A program made the translations under genes and the position numbers. Below are positions 8,123 to 14,373 of a stretch of 14,373 nucleotides of DNA, in pieces. This stretch comes from JBCCFW01 sp039029535 (GTDB lineage Bacteria; Acidobacteriota; JBCCFW01), in contig JBCCFW010000186.1 in the NCBI GenBank assembly GCA_039029535.1, positions 1 through 14,373 on the forward strand. The letters run 5' to 3'. How positions within the stretch are numbered: the first letter of the stretch is position 1; every line of letters starts with the position of its first letter. The notes below the pieces were generated by a model that was not told the origin of the DNA, searched no databases, and saw only the letters and a list, made by a program, of their open reading frames with translations.

Positions 8123-10600
8123 GTGAGCCGCCCTGAGCCGAGACTGACCGCCCTCGTCGCCCTGACCTTGGCCCTCCTGATCCCGAGTGCTGCACTCGCT
8201 CAGGAGCGGATCGAAGCGTTCCAGGTCCAAGGCAACGAGTTCATCTCCGACGAGGCCTTCCTCGCCCTCACCGATCTCGAGATCGGCGACGTCTTCGAGG
8301 AGGAGGCTCTCCAGGCCGAGTTCTGGAAGGTCTGGGAGACGGGCCTCTTCGAGGACCTGCGCATCGAGGCGGCCGAAGGGCCGCGCGGTGGTCAGGTCGT
8401 CATCTTCACGGTCCGCGAGAAGCCGAGGATCGACTCGGTCCGCTACGACAAGGTGAAGGCCTTCGGCGAGGACCGACTCCAGGAGATCCTCCGAGAAGAG
8501 AACTCGCTCATCACCGTCAACTCGACGCTCGATGAGGAGAAGGTCGGCAAGACCAAGAAGATTCTCGAGGAGCTCCTCTCGTCGCAGGGCTTCCCGGACG
8601 CTCGCGTCTCGGTGGACAAGCGTCGCGTCGCGCCGTCGCGGATCGCGCTGCACTTCCGCATCGACGCCGGCCCGAAGGTCCTGATCGGTGAGCTGACGTT
8701 CTCCGGCAATCAGGTCTTCTCCGACCGAGAGCTCCGCAAGATGCTCGAGAACACCGGTCAGAAGTGGCTCGGCTCGTTCATCAAGGATCGCAGCTCCTAC
8801 TACCTGCCGCGGCTCGAGTCCGACCTGGCGGCGGTTCGGGAGGCCTACGGCGCGAAGGGCTACCTCGACGCCTCCGTGGGCCAGCCCGACGTGCGCGACC
8901 TCCAGCCCGGCAAGTCGGGCAAGGAAGAGAAGCGGCTCGTCTCCGTCGACGTCCCGATCGACGAGGGCAAGCCCTACAGACTCGGCAAGCTCACCGTCTC
9001 GGGCGCGACGGTCTTCACGCCGACGGAGCTTCGCGCGCTCATCCCCCTGGGCGAGGGCGAGATCCTCAACCAGGCCTTGCTCAACCTCGGCATCACTCGC
9101 ATCGACAACATCTACGGCGATGCCGGTCATCTCTACGCCGTGAGCTCGCCGCGCTACGTGCCCGACGCCGACCGCCTGGTGGCCGATGTCGACGTGCAGG
9201 TCACCGAGAACGAGCGCTACACGGTCCGACGCGTCGAGTTCGACGGCAACGTCCGCACCCGTGACGAGGTGCTGCGTCGCGAGATGCGCGTGCAGGAAGG
9301 CGACGTCTTCTCGCGCAGCGACTACTTCCTCGGTCTTCGCAAGATCGGTCAGCTCGGCTTCTGGGAGCTGGAGGGCGAGCCGCAGATTCGCCCGGTCGAC
9401 GGACCCGACCCCGAGGTCGACATCAACATCCGCGGTCGCGAGGTCGGTCGCAACGAAATCCAGTTCGGCGGTGGCTTCTCCGGCATCGACGGCCTGTTCG
9501 CCACCTTCTCGTTCTCGTCGCGCAACTTCCTCGGTCGTGGCGCGCAGTTCCAGGCGAGCGGTCAGCTCGGTGGTCGCACCACGACCTACAGCCTGTCCTA
9601 CGTCGAGCCCTACGTGTTCAACACGCAGGCTTCGCTCGGCGGCACGCTCACCGCGCGCGACCGTGACTTCGACGGCTTCGACCAGGAAGGCCGCGGCGCG
9701 AGCCTGACTTGGGCCTACCCGACGTCGACCTTCACCTCCGTGCGCGTCACCGGTCGTTGGGAGAGCAGCAAGATCGTCGATGACGACAACGCGGCGCAGG
9801 ACGACGAGTTCACGACCTACTCACTCACGCCGTCCTTCCGGCTCGACACTCGCAACAACCCGTTCCGCCCGAGCCGTGGTCGGAACCTCAGCGGCTCGGT
9901 CGAGTTCGGCTTCTCCGACGACGAGACGCCGGACGTCTTCAGCGAGGGCGGCAACGTCGCCTTCCTCAAGCCGCGCTTCGAGTTCACCCAGTACTGGCGC
10001 ACGAAGGGCCGGCAGTACGCCGCGCTTCACCTCGAGGGCGGGCTTCTCGAGTCGCTCACCAGCGCCGACGAACGCGCGGTGGGTGGCCAGCCCGGCACGG
10101 CCACCGACAACGTCCCGTCGGACCTGATCTCGCCGCCCTACCTGCCGGTCTTCGAGCGCTACTTCCTCGGTGGCGAGTCGAGCATCCGCGGCGTCGAGAT
10201 CCGCTCGGTCGGTCCGCGCATCCGGCACTTCGACAGCAACGGCAACCTGCTCGAGGAGCGGGCGATTGGCGGCAACGCGTACTACCTGCTCAACTTGGAG
10301 TACACGGTGCCCCTCTCGGAGATCTTCGAGCTGACGTTCTTCACCGACATCGGCAACTCCTTCGGGGTCGAGAACCTCCACATCCACGACCTGGTCAACA
10401 CCCGGCACGAGGACGTCATCGAGCTCATCGACACCGACCCCTTCGACGCGAAGGGGACTGCCGGCATCGAGTTCCGCTTCCACACGCCGGTCCTCCAGCA
10501 GCCGCTTCGTCTGATCTACGGCTGCAAGGTCCTCGGCGACTTCTTCGACGACGAAGGCTCCTGCGACTTCGAGTTCTCCATCGGCAGGACCTTCCAGTGA
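8123..10600 (+). CDS. bamA: Outer-membrane protein assembly factor BamA
   Basis: Central subunit of the beta-barrel assembly machine; 825 residues, close to the usual 750-850. GTG start with GAGG 7 nt upstream. Signal peptide 1-26, cleavage after ALA. Five POTRA domains follow, each opening with a beta strand and a G-N/G-A-type turn: about 28-102 (FQVQGNEFI), 103-185, 186-282 (LTFSGNQVF), 283-365 (LTVSGATVF) and 366-442 (VEFDGNVRT). The 16-strand barrel occupies about 443-825, with a FLGRGAQFQ repeat near its start. The loop-6 motif appears as SIRGVE with Arg689, equivalent to the conserved VRGF Arg. The last strand ends FSIGRTFQ, so the usual terminal aromatic residue is followed by one Gln. 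Two Cys near the end (YGCK and GSCD) could pair. The POTRA 3 to 4 linker has a charged GKSGKEEKR insertion. skp follows as in many Gram-negative genomes. Confidence 0.96.
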   Translation: MSRPEPRLTALVALTLALLIPSAALAQERIEAFQVQGNEFISDEAFLALTDLEIGDVFEEEALQAEFWKVWETGLFEDLRIEAAEGPRGGQVVIFTVREKPRIDSVRYDKVKAFGEDRLQEILREENSLITVNSTLDEEKVGKTKKILEELLSSQGFPDARVSVDKRRVAPSRIALHFRIDAGPKVLIGELTFSGNQVFSDRELRKMLENTGQKWLGSFIKDRSSYYLPRLESDLAAVREAYGAKGYLDASVGQPDVRDLQPGKSGKEEKRLVSVDVPIDEGKPYRLGKLTVSGATVFTPTELRALIPLGEGEILNQALLNLGITRIDNIYGDAGHLYAVSSPRYVPDADRLVADVDVQVTENERYTVRRVEFDGNVRTRDEVLRREMRVQEGDVFSRSDYFLGLRKIGQLGFWELEGEPQIRPVDGPDPEVDINIRGREVGRNEIQFGGGFSGIDGLFATFSFSSRNFLGRGAQFQASGQLGGRTTTYSLSYVEPYVFNTQASLGGTLTARDRDFDGFDQEGRGASLTWAYPTSTFTSVRVTGRWESSKIVDDDNAAQDDEFTTYSLTPSFRLDTRNNPFRPSRGRNLSGSVEFGFSDDETPDVFSEGGNVAFLKPRFEFTQYWRTKGRQYAALHLEGGLLESLTSADERAVGGQPGTATDNVPSDLISPPYLPVFERYFLGGESSIRGVEIRSVGPRIRHFDSNGNLLEERAIGGNAYYLLNLEYTVPLSEIFELTFFTDIGNSFGVENLHIHDLVNTRHEDVIELIDTDPFDAKGTAGIEFRFHTPVLQQPLRLIYGCKVLGDFFDDEGSCDFEFSIGRTFQ

Positions 10601-10607
10601 ATCGGGC

Positions 10608-10628
10608 CCCGATCCTCCCCGGATCGGG
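10608..10628 (+). promoter_or_regulatory. Hairpin in the bamA-skp spacer
   Basis: CCCGATCC (10608-10615) and GGATCGGG (10621-10628) form an 8-bp stem with a 5-nt loop starting 8 nt after the bamA stop. There is no T tract. It could attenuate read-through or stabilise the bamA end of a shared transcript. Confidence 0.4.
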
Positions 10629-10686
10629 CGACCCTGCCGGCCCGAGCCGCTTGAATGCGGCGGGCCTCCGCGAGGTCTACACGGAC

Positions 10687-11223
10687 ATGACCACCCAAGT
10701 GAAAGCCGCCACCACCCTCGTCTCCTTCCTCGCCACCGCGCTGCTCGTCGCTCCCGAGGCGCACGCGCAGTCGGTCAAGATCGGCGTCTTCGACCCCGTG
10801 CGGATCCTCTCGGACTCGACCATCGGTCAGCGCCTGGAGGAAGAGGTCAACCGGATCCGCGTGAGCCGCGAGCGTGAGCTCAAGAGCGCCCGGGAGGCCT
10901 TCGAGCGGAAGGTCGAGCAGTACCAGTCCAGCGTGCAGACCATGAGCCCCGAGCGCCGCGAGGAGGTCGAGACCGACCTCGAGAAGCAGCGTCGTGATCT
11001 CAAGCGTCAGCTCGACGACTCCGATGCCGAGCTCCGTCGCCGGTTGGAGCGTGGCAAGCGCGATCTCGAGCGCAGCCTCTCCAAGGTCCTCGAGGACTAC
11101 GGCCGGCAGAAGAACTTCACGCTGATCCTCCAGCGGGATCTCGTGGCGTTCTCGCCGAGCTCGGTCGACATCACGGACGACCTCATCACGCTAGTGAACG
11201 CCGAAGCTGCCAAGAAGTCCTGA
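10687..11223 (+). CDS. skp: Periplasmic chaperone Skp/OmpH family
   Basis: Holdase chaperone that keeps unfolded outer-membrane proteins soluble in the periplasm and delivers them to BamA. The open frame begins at a GTG (10597) overlapping the bamA stop, but that would put 30 residues before the signal sequence. The ATG at 10687 is preferred, with GAGG (10672-10675) 11 nt upstream, giving 178 residues (E. coli Skp is 161). Signal peptide 1-27, cleavage after AHA. The first strand VKIGVFDPVRILSDS matches the family's IGVVDxxxIL start. A long charged coiled coil rich in Arg/Glu (about 50-140) forms the tentacle arms, and the C-terminal DITDDLITLVNA closes the body domain. It is 86 nt downstream of bamA and shares its strand, so an operon is likely. 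Function is assigned from family and context. Confidence 0.9.
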   Translation: MTTQVKAATTLVSFLATALLVAPEAHAQSVKIGVFDPVRILSDSTIGQRLEEEVNRIRVSRERELKSAREAFERKVEQYQSSVQTMSPERREEVETDLEKQRRDLKRQLDDSDAELRRRLERGKRDLERSLSKVLEDYGRQKNFTLILQRDLVAFSPSSVDITDDLITLVNAEAAKKS

Positions 11224-11233
11224 TCCGGCGGTC

Positions 11234-11326
11234 TGTTCGCGTTCTGGCTTCGTTACTGCTCGCTCGCCTACGTTTGTAGGCGTCGCTCGCATCGCCTCGC
11301 CAGAACACGAACATCCTCGCCGGATG
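11234..11326. repeat. Structured intergenic element, copy 1
   Basis: TGTTCGCGTTCTGGC (11234-11248) pairs with GCCAGAACACGAACA (11299-11313) with one mismatch over 15 bp. An inner hairpin is nested inside: CGCCTAC-GTTT-GTAGGCG (11265-11282). A short CATCC-N5-GGATG stem (11312-11326) overlaps the right arm by two bases. The whole begins 10 nt after the skp stop. The layout resembles REP-type extragenic palindromes. A related but diverged copy lies about 110 bp downstream. Confidence 0.6.
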
Positions 11327-11354
11327 GCTCGCGCGTGAGGCCCTGCCCGAACTC

Positions 11355-11419
11355 TCCTGGCACGCACGTCCGCGTCGCTACTCTCGCAACGCCAGGACCC
11401 CAGCATCCCGGCCGGATGC
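11355..11419. repeat. Structured intergenic element, copy 2
   Basis: TCCTGGC (11355-11361) pairs with GCCAGGA (11391-11397), followed by GCATCC-N5-GGATGC (11403-11419). The right half aligns with copy 1 (GCCAG...CATCC...GCCGGATG), with roughly 24 of 34 positions shared by eye, but the long nested arm of copy 1 is missing. It ends 17 nt before the lpxD ATG. Immediately downstream, CTGCTGAG occurs twice in tandem (11421-11436). Together the two elements fill most of the 213-bp skp-lpxD gap. Confidence 0.5.
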
Positions 11420-11436
11420 TCTGCTGAGCTGCTGAG

Positions 11437-12483
11437 ATGACTTCCCCTCGGACCACGGTGGCTGCTGTTGCTGAGCTGCTCGGGGGGGAGGTGCGGGGTG
11501 ACGGAGAGCTGGAGCTGACCGGGGTCGGGTCGCTGGAGGACGCCGGGCCCACCGAGCTCTCCTTCCTCGCGCGCAGCGATTACCGCGATCAGGCGCTCGC
11601 CAGTCGGGCCGGCTGCATCCTCACCTCGCCGGCTGACGACCTGGGCGAACGCACCGCCATCGCGCTCGACGATCCCTACCGCGCGTTCGCCAAGGCCATC
11701 GAGCACTTCCACCCCGAGCACCGTCCGCCCGCCGGGGTCTCGCCCCGCGCCGAGGTGGCCGATGACGCCGAGCTCGGTGACGAGGTCCACGTCGGAGCCT
11801 TCGCCGTGGTCGGCGCCGGAGCCCGTGTCGGCGCGCGCACCGTCCTGCACCCCGGCGTGGTCGTCGGACCTGGCTGCACGATCGGTGACGACTGCACCCT
11901 GCATCCTGGGGTCGTGCTCTACCCGGGCGCCGAGCTGGGTGACCGCGTGCTCGCGCACGCCGGGGTCGTCATCGGCTCCGACGGATTCGGGCACGCCCTC
12001 GGTGGCGACGGCCCCCTGAAGATCCCCCACGTTGGACGGGTCGTGGTGGAGGACGACGTCGAGCTCGGCGCCTCCACCTGCATCGACCGCGCCGTGCTCG
12101 GACAGACTCGCATCGGCGCGCGCTCCAAGCTCGACAACCTCGTTCAGGTCGCCCACAACGTGCAGCTCGGGCCGCGCTCGATCCTCGTCTCCCAGAGCGG
12201 GGTCGCCGGCTCCACCAAGCTCGGCGAGGGCTGCATCGTCGCCGGGCAGTCCGGCGTGGCCGGTCACCTCACGCTGGGGGACGGGGTCCGCGTCGGAGCG
12301 AAGTCGGCCGTCTTCGAGGACGTCCCCGACGGTCAGACCGTCACGGGGATTCCTGCGATCTCCCACGCCGCGTGGAAGAAGACGGCCGTGCTCCTGCGAC
12401 GACTTCCCGACATGATCAGGCGCCTGCGGGCGCTCGAGCGTCCGCGTCGCGGCGCCGCCGAGAGGACCGACGATGACGACTGA
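11437..12483 (+). CDS. lpxD: UDP-3-O-acylglucosamine N-acyltransferase
   Basis: Third acylation-stage enzyme of lipid A synthesis: transfers a 3-hydroxyacyl chain from ACP to the 2-amino group of the UDP-3-O-acyl sugar, in the cytoplasm. 348 residues, matching the family (E. coli 341). The N-terminal uridine-binding domain (about 1-100) shows the standard AELLGGEVRGDGELELTGV and LSFLARSDYR blocks. A left-handed beta helix of hexapeptide repeats follows (about 105-320), containing IGSDGFGHA and the catalytic His240 in VQVAHNVQLG (E. coli His239). A helical C-terminus, rich in Arg, ends the protein. The SD is weak (a GAG directly beside the ATG), and the gene is preceded by hairpin elements, so its translation may be set by that leader. 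Its last 11 nt overlap fabZ. Confidence 0.95.
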   Translation: MTSPRTTVAAVAELLGGEVRGDGELELTGVGSLEDAGPTELSFLARSDYRDQALASRAGCILTSPADDLGERTAIALDDPYRAFAKAIEHFHPEHRPPAGVSPRAEVADDAELGDEVHVGAFAVVGAGARVGARTVLHPGVVVGPGCTIGDDCTLHPGVVLYPGAELGDRVLAHAGVVIGSDGFGHALGGDGPLKIPHVGRVVVEDDVELGASTCIDRAVLGQTRIGARSKLDNLVQVAHNVQLGPRSILVSQSGVAGSTKLGEGCIVAGQSGVAGHLTLGDGVRVGAKSAVFEDVPDGQTVTGIPAISHAAWKKTAVLLRRLPDMIRRLRALERPRRGAAERTDDDD

Positions 12484-12943
12484 CACCGAAGAACGATCCG
12501 AAGTCGTGCTCGACATCAATGGGGTGATGGACCTGCTCCCTCACCGACCGCCCTTCCTCCTCGTCGACAAGATCCTCGAGCTCGAGGGCGACAAGCGCTG
12601 CGTCGGTCAGAAGAACGTCACCATCAACGAGCCGTTCTTCGAGGGGCACTTCCCCGGCCACCCCGTCATGCCCGGCGTGCTCATCGTCGAGGCCCTGGCC
12701 CAGGTCGGTGCCATCCTCCTCTTCCGCTCGCTCTCGGAAGAGGACCGACGCAAGAAGCTCGTCTACTTCGGCGGCGTCGACAAGGCCCGCTTCCGCCGTC
12801 CGGTCCGCCCCGGTGACGTCCTCCGTCTCGAGATGGACGTGGTCCGGATCAAGGGCCCCGTCGCTCGCGTGCAGGGCAAGGCCTCCGTCGATGGTGAGGT
12901 CGCCGCCGAGGCGCTCATCACCTCGATGATGGTCGACTCGTGA
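12473..12943 (+). CDS. fabZ: 3-hydroxyacyl-ACP dehydratase FabZ
   Basis: Hot-dog-fold dehydratase of fatty-acid synthesis; it removes water from 3-hydroxyacyl-ACP and competes with LpxA/LpxD for that substrate. 156 residues, family-typical. The INGVMDLLPHRPPFLLVD opening and the EPFFEGHFPGHPVMPGVLIV core are intact, with catalytic His59 and Glu73 at the expected 14-residue spacing. Hot-dog strands continue to the end (VRPGDVLRLEMDVVRIKGPVA). The ATG at 12473 has AGAGGA (12461-12466) 6 nt upstream and overlaps the lpxD end by 11 nt; its stop overlaps the lpxA GTG. The lpxD-fabZ-lpxA order is the classical arrangement. Confidence 0.96.
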   Translation: MTTDTEERSEVVLDINGVMDLLPHRPPFLLVDKILELEGDKRCVGQKNVTINEPFFEGHFPGHPVMPGVLIVEALAQVGAILLFRSLSEEDRRKKLVYFGGVDKARFRRPVRPGDVLRLEMDVVRIKGPVARVQGKASVDGEVAAEALITSMMVDS

Positions 12944-13725
12944 GCGTCGAGGTCGCCGCCGGCGCAACGGTCGCCGAGGGCGCCCGTATCGGCTCCGACG
13001 TCCTCATCGGTCCAGGCTCGGTGGTCGGCCCCGACGTGGTCATCGGCGACCGCTGTCGCATCGGGCCGCTCTGCGTCCTCGATGGTCGGCTCGAGCTCGG
13101 GCCCGACTGCGTGCTCAGCTCCCACTCCGTCCTTGGCAGCCCGCCGCAGGACCTCAAGTACGACGGCGAGCCCACGACCACCCGCATCGGTGCCCGCAAC
13201 CAGTTCCGCGAGTTCACCACCGTGAACCGCGGGACCGCCGGTGGTGGGGCCGAGACGATCATCGGCGACGACAACCTCTTCATGACCGGCGCCCACGTCG
13301 CCCATGATTGTCGCGTCGGCTCTGGGACGATCTTCGCCAACAACGCGACCCTGGCGGGACACGTCGACGTCGCCGACTGCGCCACGGTGGGCGCGTTCTC
13401 GGCCGTGCACCAGTTCTGTAGCGTCGGGCGTCACGCCTTCATCGGCGGCTACACCGTCTGCACGAAGGACGTCCTGCCCTTCATCAAGACGGTGGGCTCA
13501 CGCGGCGACATCAAGGCCCTGGGCGTCAACGCCATCGGCCTGCGTCGACGCGGTCTCGAAGAGGAGTCCGTCTCGGCCCTGCAGGCGGTCTTCCGACGTC
13601 TGCGACGCGGCCGCTTCGGCAAGGACGTGCTGGCCGAGCTCGGCACCGAAGAGCTGGTCCCCGAGGTCCGCGAGCTGGTCGACTTCGTCGTCGCCGCCCG
13701 TGAGCGGCGTGGGGTCCACGCGTGA
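12940..13725 (+). CDS. lpxA: Acyl-ACP:UDP-N-acetylglucosamine O-acyltransferase LpxA
   Basis: First committed lipid A enzyme: transfers a 3-hydroxyacyl chain to the 3-position of UDP-GlcNAc (or, in some bacteria, of the 3-amino analogue). 261 residues, as in E. coli (262). Left-handed beta-helix hexapeptides fill about 5-190. His119 and catalytic His122 lie in MTGAHVAHDCRVG, equivalent to E. coli His122/His125. The VHQFCSVGRHAFIGG block and a helical C-terminal domain (RRGLEEESVSALQAVFRRL) complete it. The GTG start overlaps the fabZ stop (GTGA), and its own stop overlaps the next GTG, showing translational coupling. Whether O- or N-acylation at position 3 is catalysed cannot be read directly; the next gene raises the second option. 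Confidence 0.96.
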   Translation: MSVEVAAGATVAEGARIGSDVLIGPGSVVGPDVVIGDRCRIGPLCVLDGRLELGPDCVLSSHSVLGSPPQDLKYDGEPTTTRIGARNQFREFTTVNRGTAGGGAETIIGDDNLFMTGAHVAHDCRVGSGTIFANNATLAGHVDVADCATVGAFSAVHQFCSVGRHAFIGGYTVCTKDVLPFIKTVGSRGDIKALGVNAIGLRRRGLEEESVSALQAVFRRLRRGRFGKDVLAELGTEELVPEVRELVDFVVAARERRGVHA

Positions 13726-14373
13726 GCCGCCTCGCCACGGCGGTGATCGGCCTGGGAGCCATGGGGCGTCATCACGCCCGGCTTCTCGCCGCCCATCCCG
13801 AGGCAGACCTCGTCGCCTGCTGCGACAGCGACGCCGAGCGGGCCGCGGCCATCGCCGCGGAGCGCGGTGGCGAGGCCATCACCTCCGCTGCCGAGCTGCC
13901 CGAGCGGCTCGACGCGGTGGTCGTCTCCACGCCCACCTCCAGCCATCTCGAGATCGCCGAGCCGTTGCTCCGGCGCGGGGTGGCTTGCCTGGTCGAGAAG
14001 CCCATCGCCGCCAGCCTGGACGAGGCGGATGCCTTGCTCGCCGCGGCCGAGGCCGGTGGTGCGGTGCTGGCAGTGGGACACGCCGAGCGCTTCAACCCGG
14101 GCTTGCTCCAGGTGCGGGAGCTGCTGTCCGATCCCATCTTCGTCGAGTGTCACCGTCTCGGCGTGTTCCCCGACCGCTCGCTCGACGTCGACGTCGTGCT
14201 CGACCTCATGGTCCACGATCTCGACCTCCTCCGCTGGATCTCGCAGTCCGAATTGGAGGAGGTCGCCGCGATCGGGGTCAACGTCGTCACGCCCAGGGTC
14301 GACATCGCCAACGCCCGGCTCGTCTTCGGATCGGGGCTCACCGCCAACCTCACTTGCTCACGGGTGTCGGCGG
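13722..14373 (+). CDS. Gfo/Idh/MocA-family dehydrogenase, N-terminal part (GnnA candidate)
   Basis: The GTG at 13722 overlaps the lpxA stop, and the frame is open to the window edge (217 codons, incomplete). The N-terminal Rossmann fold shows GLGAMG (10-15) for NAD(P) and an acidic CCDSD turn near residue 35. EKP (92-94) carries the conserved Lys, and GHAERFNP and LDLMVHDLDLL (His165/Asp166) follow, as in nucleotide-sugar 3-dehydrogenases. In Acidithiobacillus ferrooxidans, GnnA of this superfamily is encoded between lpxA and lpxB and oxidises the 3-hydroxyl of UDP-GlcNAc, after which GnnB transaminates it. The same position and coupling suggest the same role here. The symbol is withheld because the family is broad and the gene is cut before its end; gnnB and lpxB would lie beyond the window. 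Confidence 0.85.
   Translation, partial: MSRLATAVIGLGAMGRHHARLLAAHPEADLVACCDSDAERAAAIAAERGGEAITSAAELPERLDAVVVSTPTSSHLEIAEPLLRRGVACLVEKPIAASLDEADALLAAAEAGGAVLAVGHAERFNPGLLQVRELLSDPIFVECHRLGVFPDRSLDVDVVLDLMVHDLDLLRWISQSELEEVAAIGVNVVTPRVDIANARLVFGSGLTANLTCSRVSA

Noticed and set aside
7839..8126. 95-codon plus-strand open frame between clpC and bamA
   Set aside because: It starts inside a hairpin, has no SD, low-complexity composition and no family features.
10597..10686. Upstream GTG start for skp overlapping the bamA stop
   Set aside because: It would place 30 residues in front of a normal signal peptide. The ATG at 10687 gives the standard architecture.

Overview
This is a GC-rich chromosomal segment from a diderm (LPS-type) bacterium. 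The evidence is a nearly complete outer-membrane assembly block: LolC-LolD for lipoprotein release, BamA, Skp/OmpH, then LpxD-FabZ-LpxA and the start of a Gfo/Idh/MocA dehydrogenase. The phylum cannot be fixed from the sequence. The gene order, the MocA-type gene directly after lpxA, the thrombospondin type 3 lipoprotein and the ClpC-type unfoldase would suit Planctomycetota, Acidobacteriota or Myxococcota-like lineages. Use of GTG starts (clpC, bamA, lpxA, the last gene) and stop/start overlaps is frequent.

Layout. Positions 1-647 hold the C-terminal part of an aspartate-semialdehyde-dehydrogenase-like protein (Usg type). At 685-1458 is an exported coiled-coil protein with a small C-terminal beta domain. 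It ends at a perfect 11-bp hairpin that separates it from a convergent, minus-strand lipoprotein (1546-2943) made of about ten calcium-binding thrombospondin type 3 repeats. Divergent from that, lolC (3127-4491) starts the envelope block. Between lolC and lolD the last 67 bp of lolC is present three times. This creates two micro-ORFs of 30 and 28 codons, each linked to its neighbours by an ATGA stop/start overlap. lolD (4660-5334) follows. Then comes clpC (5443-7782), a two-ATPase-domain unfoldase that keeps a ClpP-docking LGF loop but has almost no M domain. Its 3' side carries strong hairpins. bamA (8123-10600), skp (10687-11223), a hairpin-rich 213-bp gap, and the tightly overlapping lpxD-fabZ-lpxA-dehydrogenase series complete the window.

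How the genes work together. LolCD releases lipoproteins from the inner membrane. Skp escorts unfolded outer-membrane proteins across the periplasm and BamA inserts them. LpxA and LpxD carry out the first and third lipid A acylations. FabZ dehydrates 3-hydroxyacyl-ACP, the same acyl donor pool LpxA and LpxD use. The terminal dehydrogenase sits where gnnA is known between lpxA and lpxB in Acidithiobacillus ferrooxidans, so it may make the 3-keto sugar needed for lipid A with amide-linked chains at the 3-position.

The most unusual observation is the triplicated lolC 3' end. Differences between the copies are almost entirely synonymous, and the SD-like site and ATGA junction are identical in all three. 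Either this is a relay of translationally coupled micro-ORFs, or it is a recombination or assembly product joining strain variants; sequence alone cannot decide. Secondary points are the M-domain-less ClpC, the loss of the catalytic histidine position in the Usg-like protein, and the paired hairpin elements upstream of lpxD.
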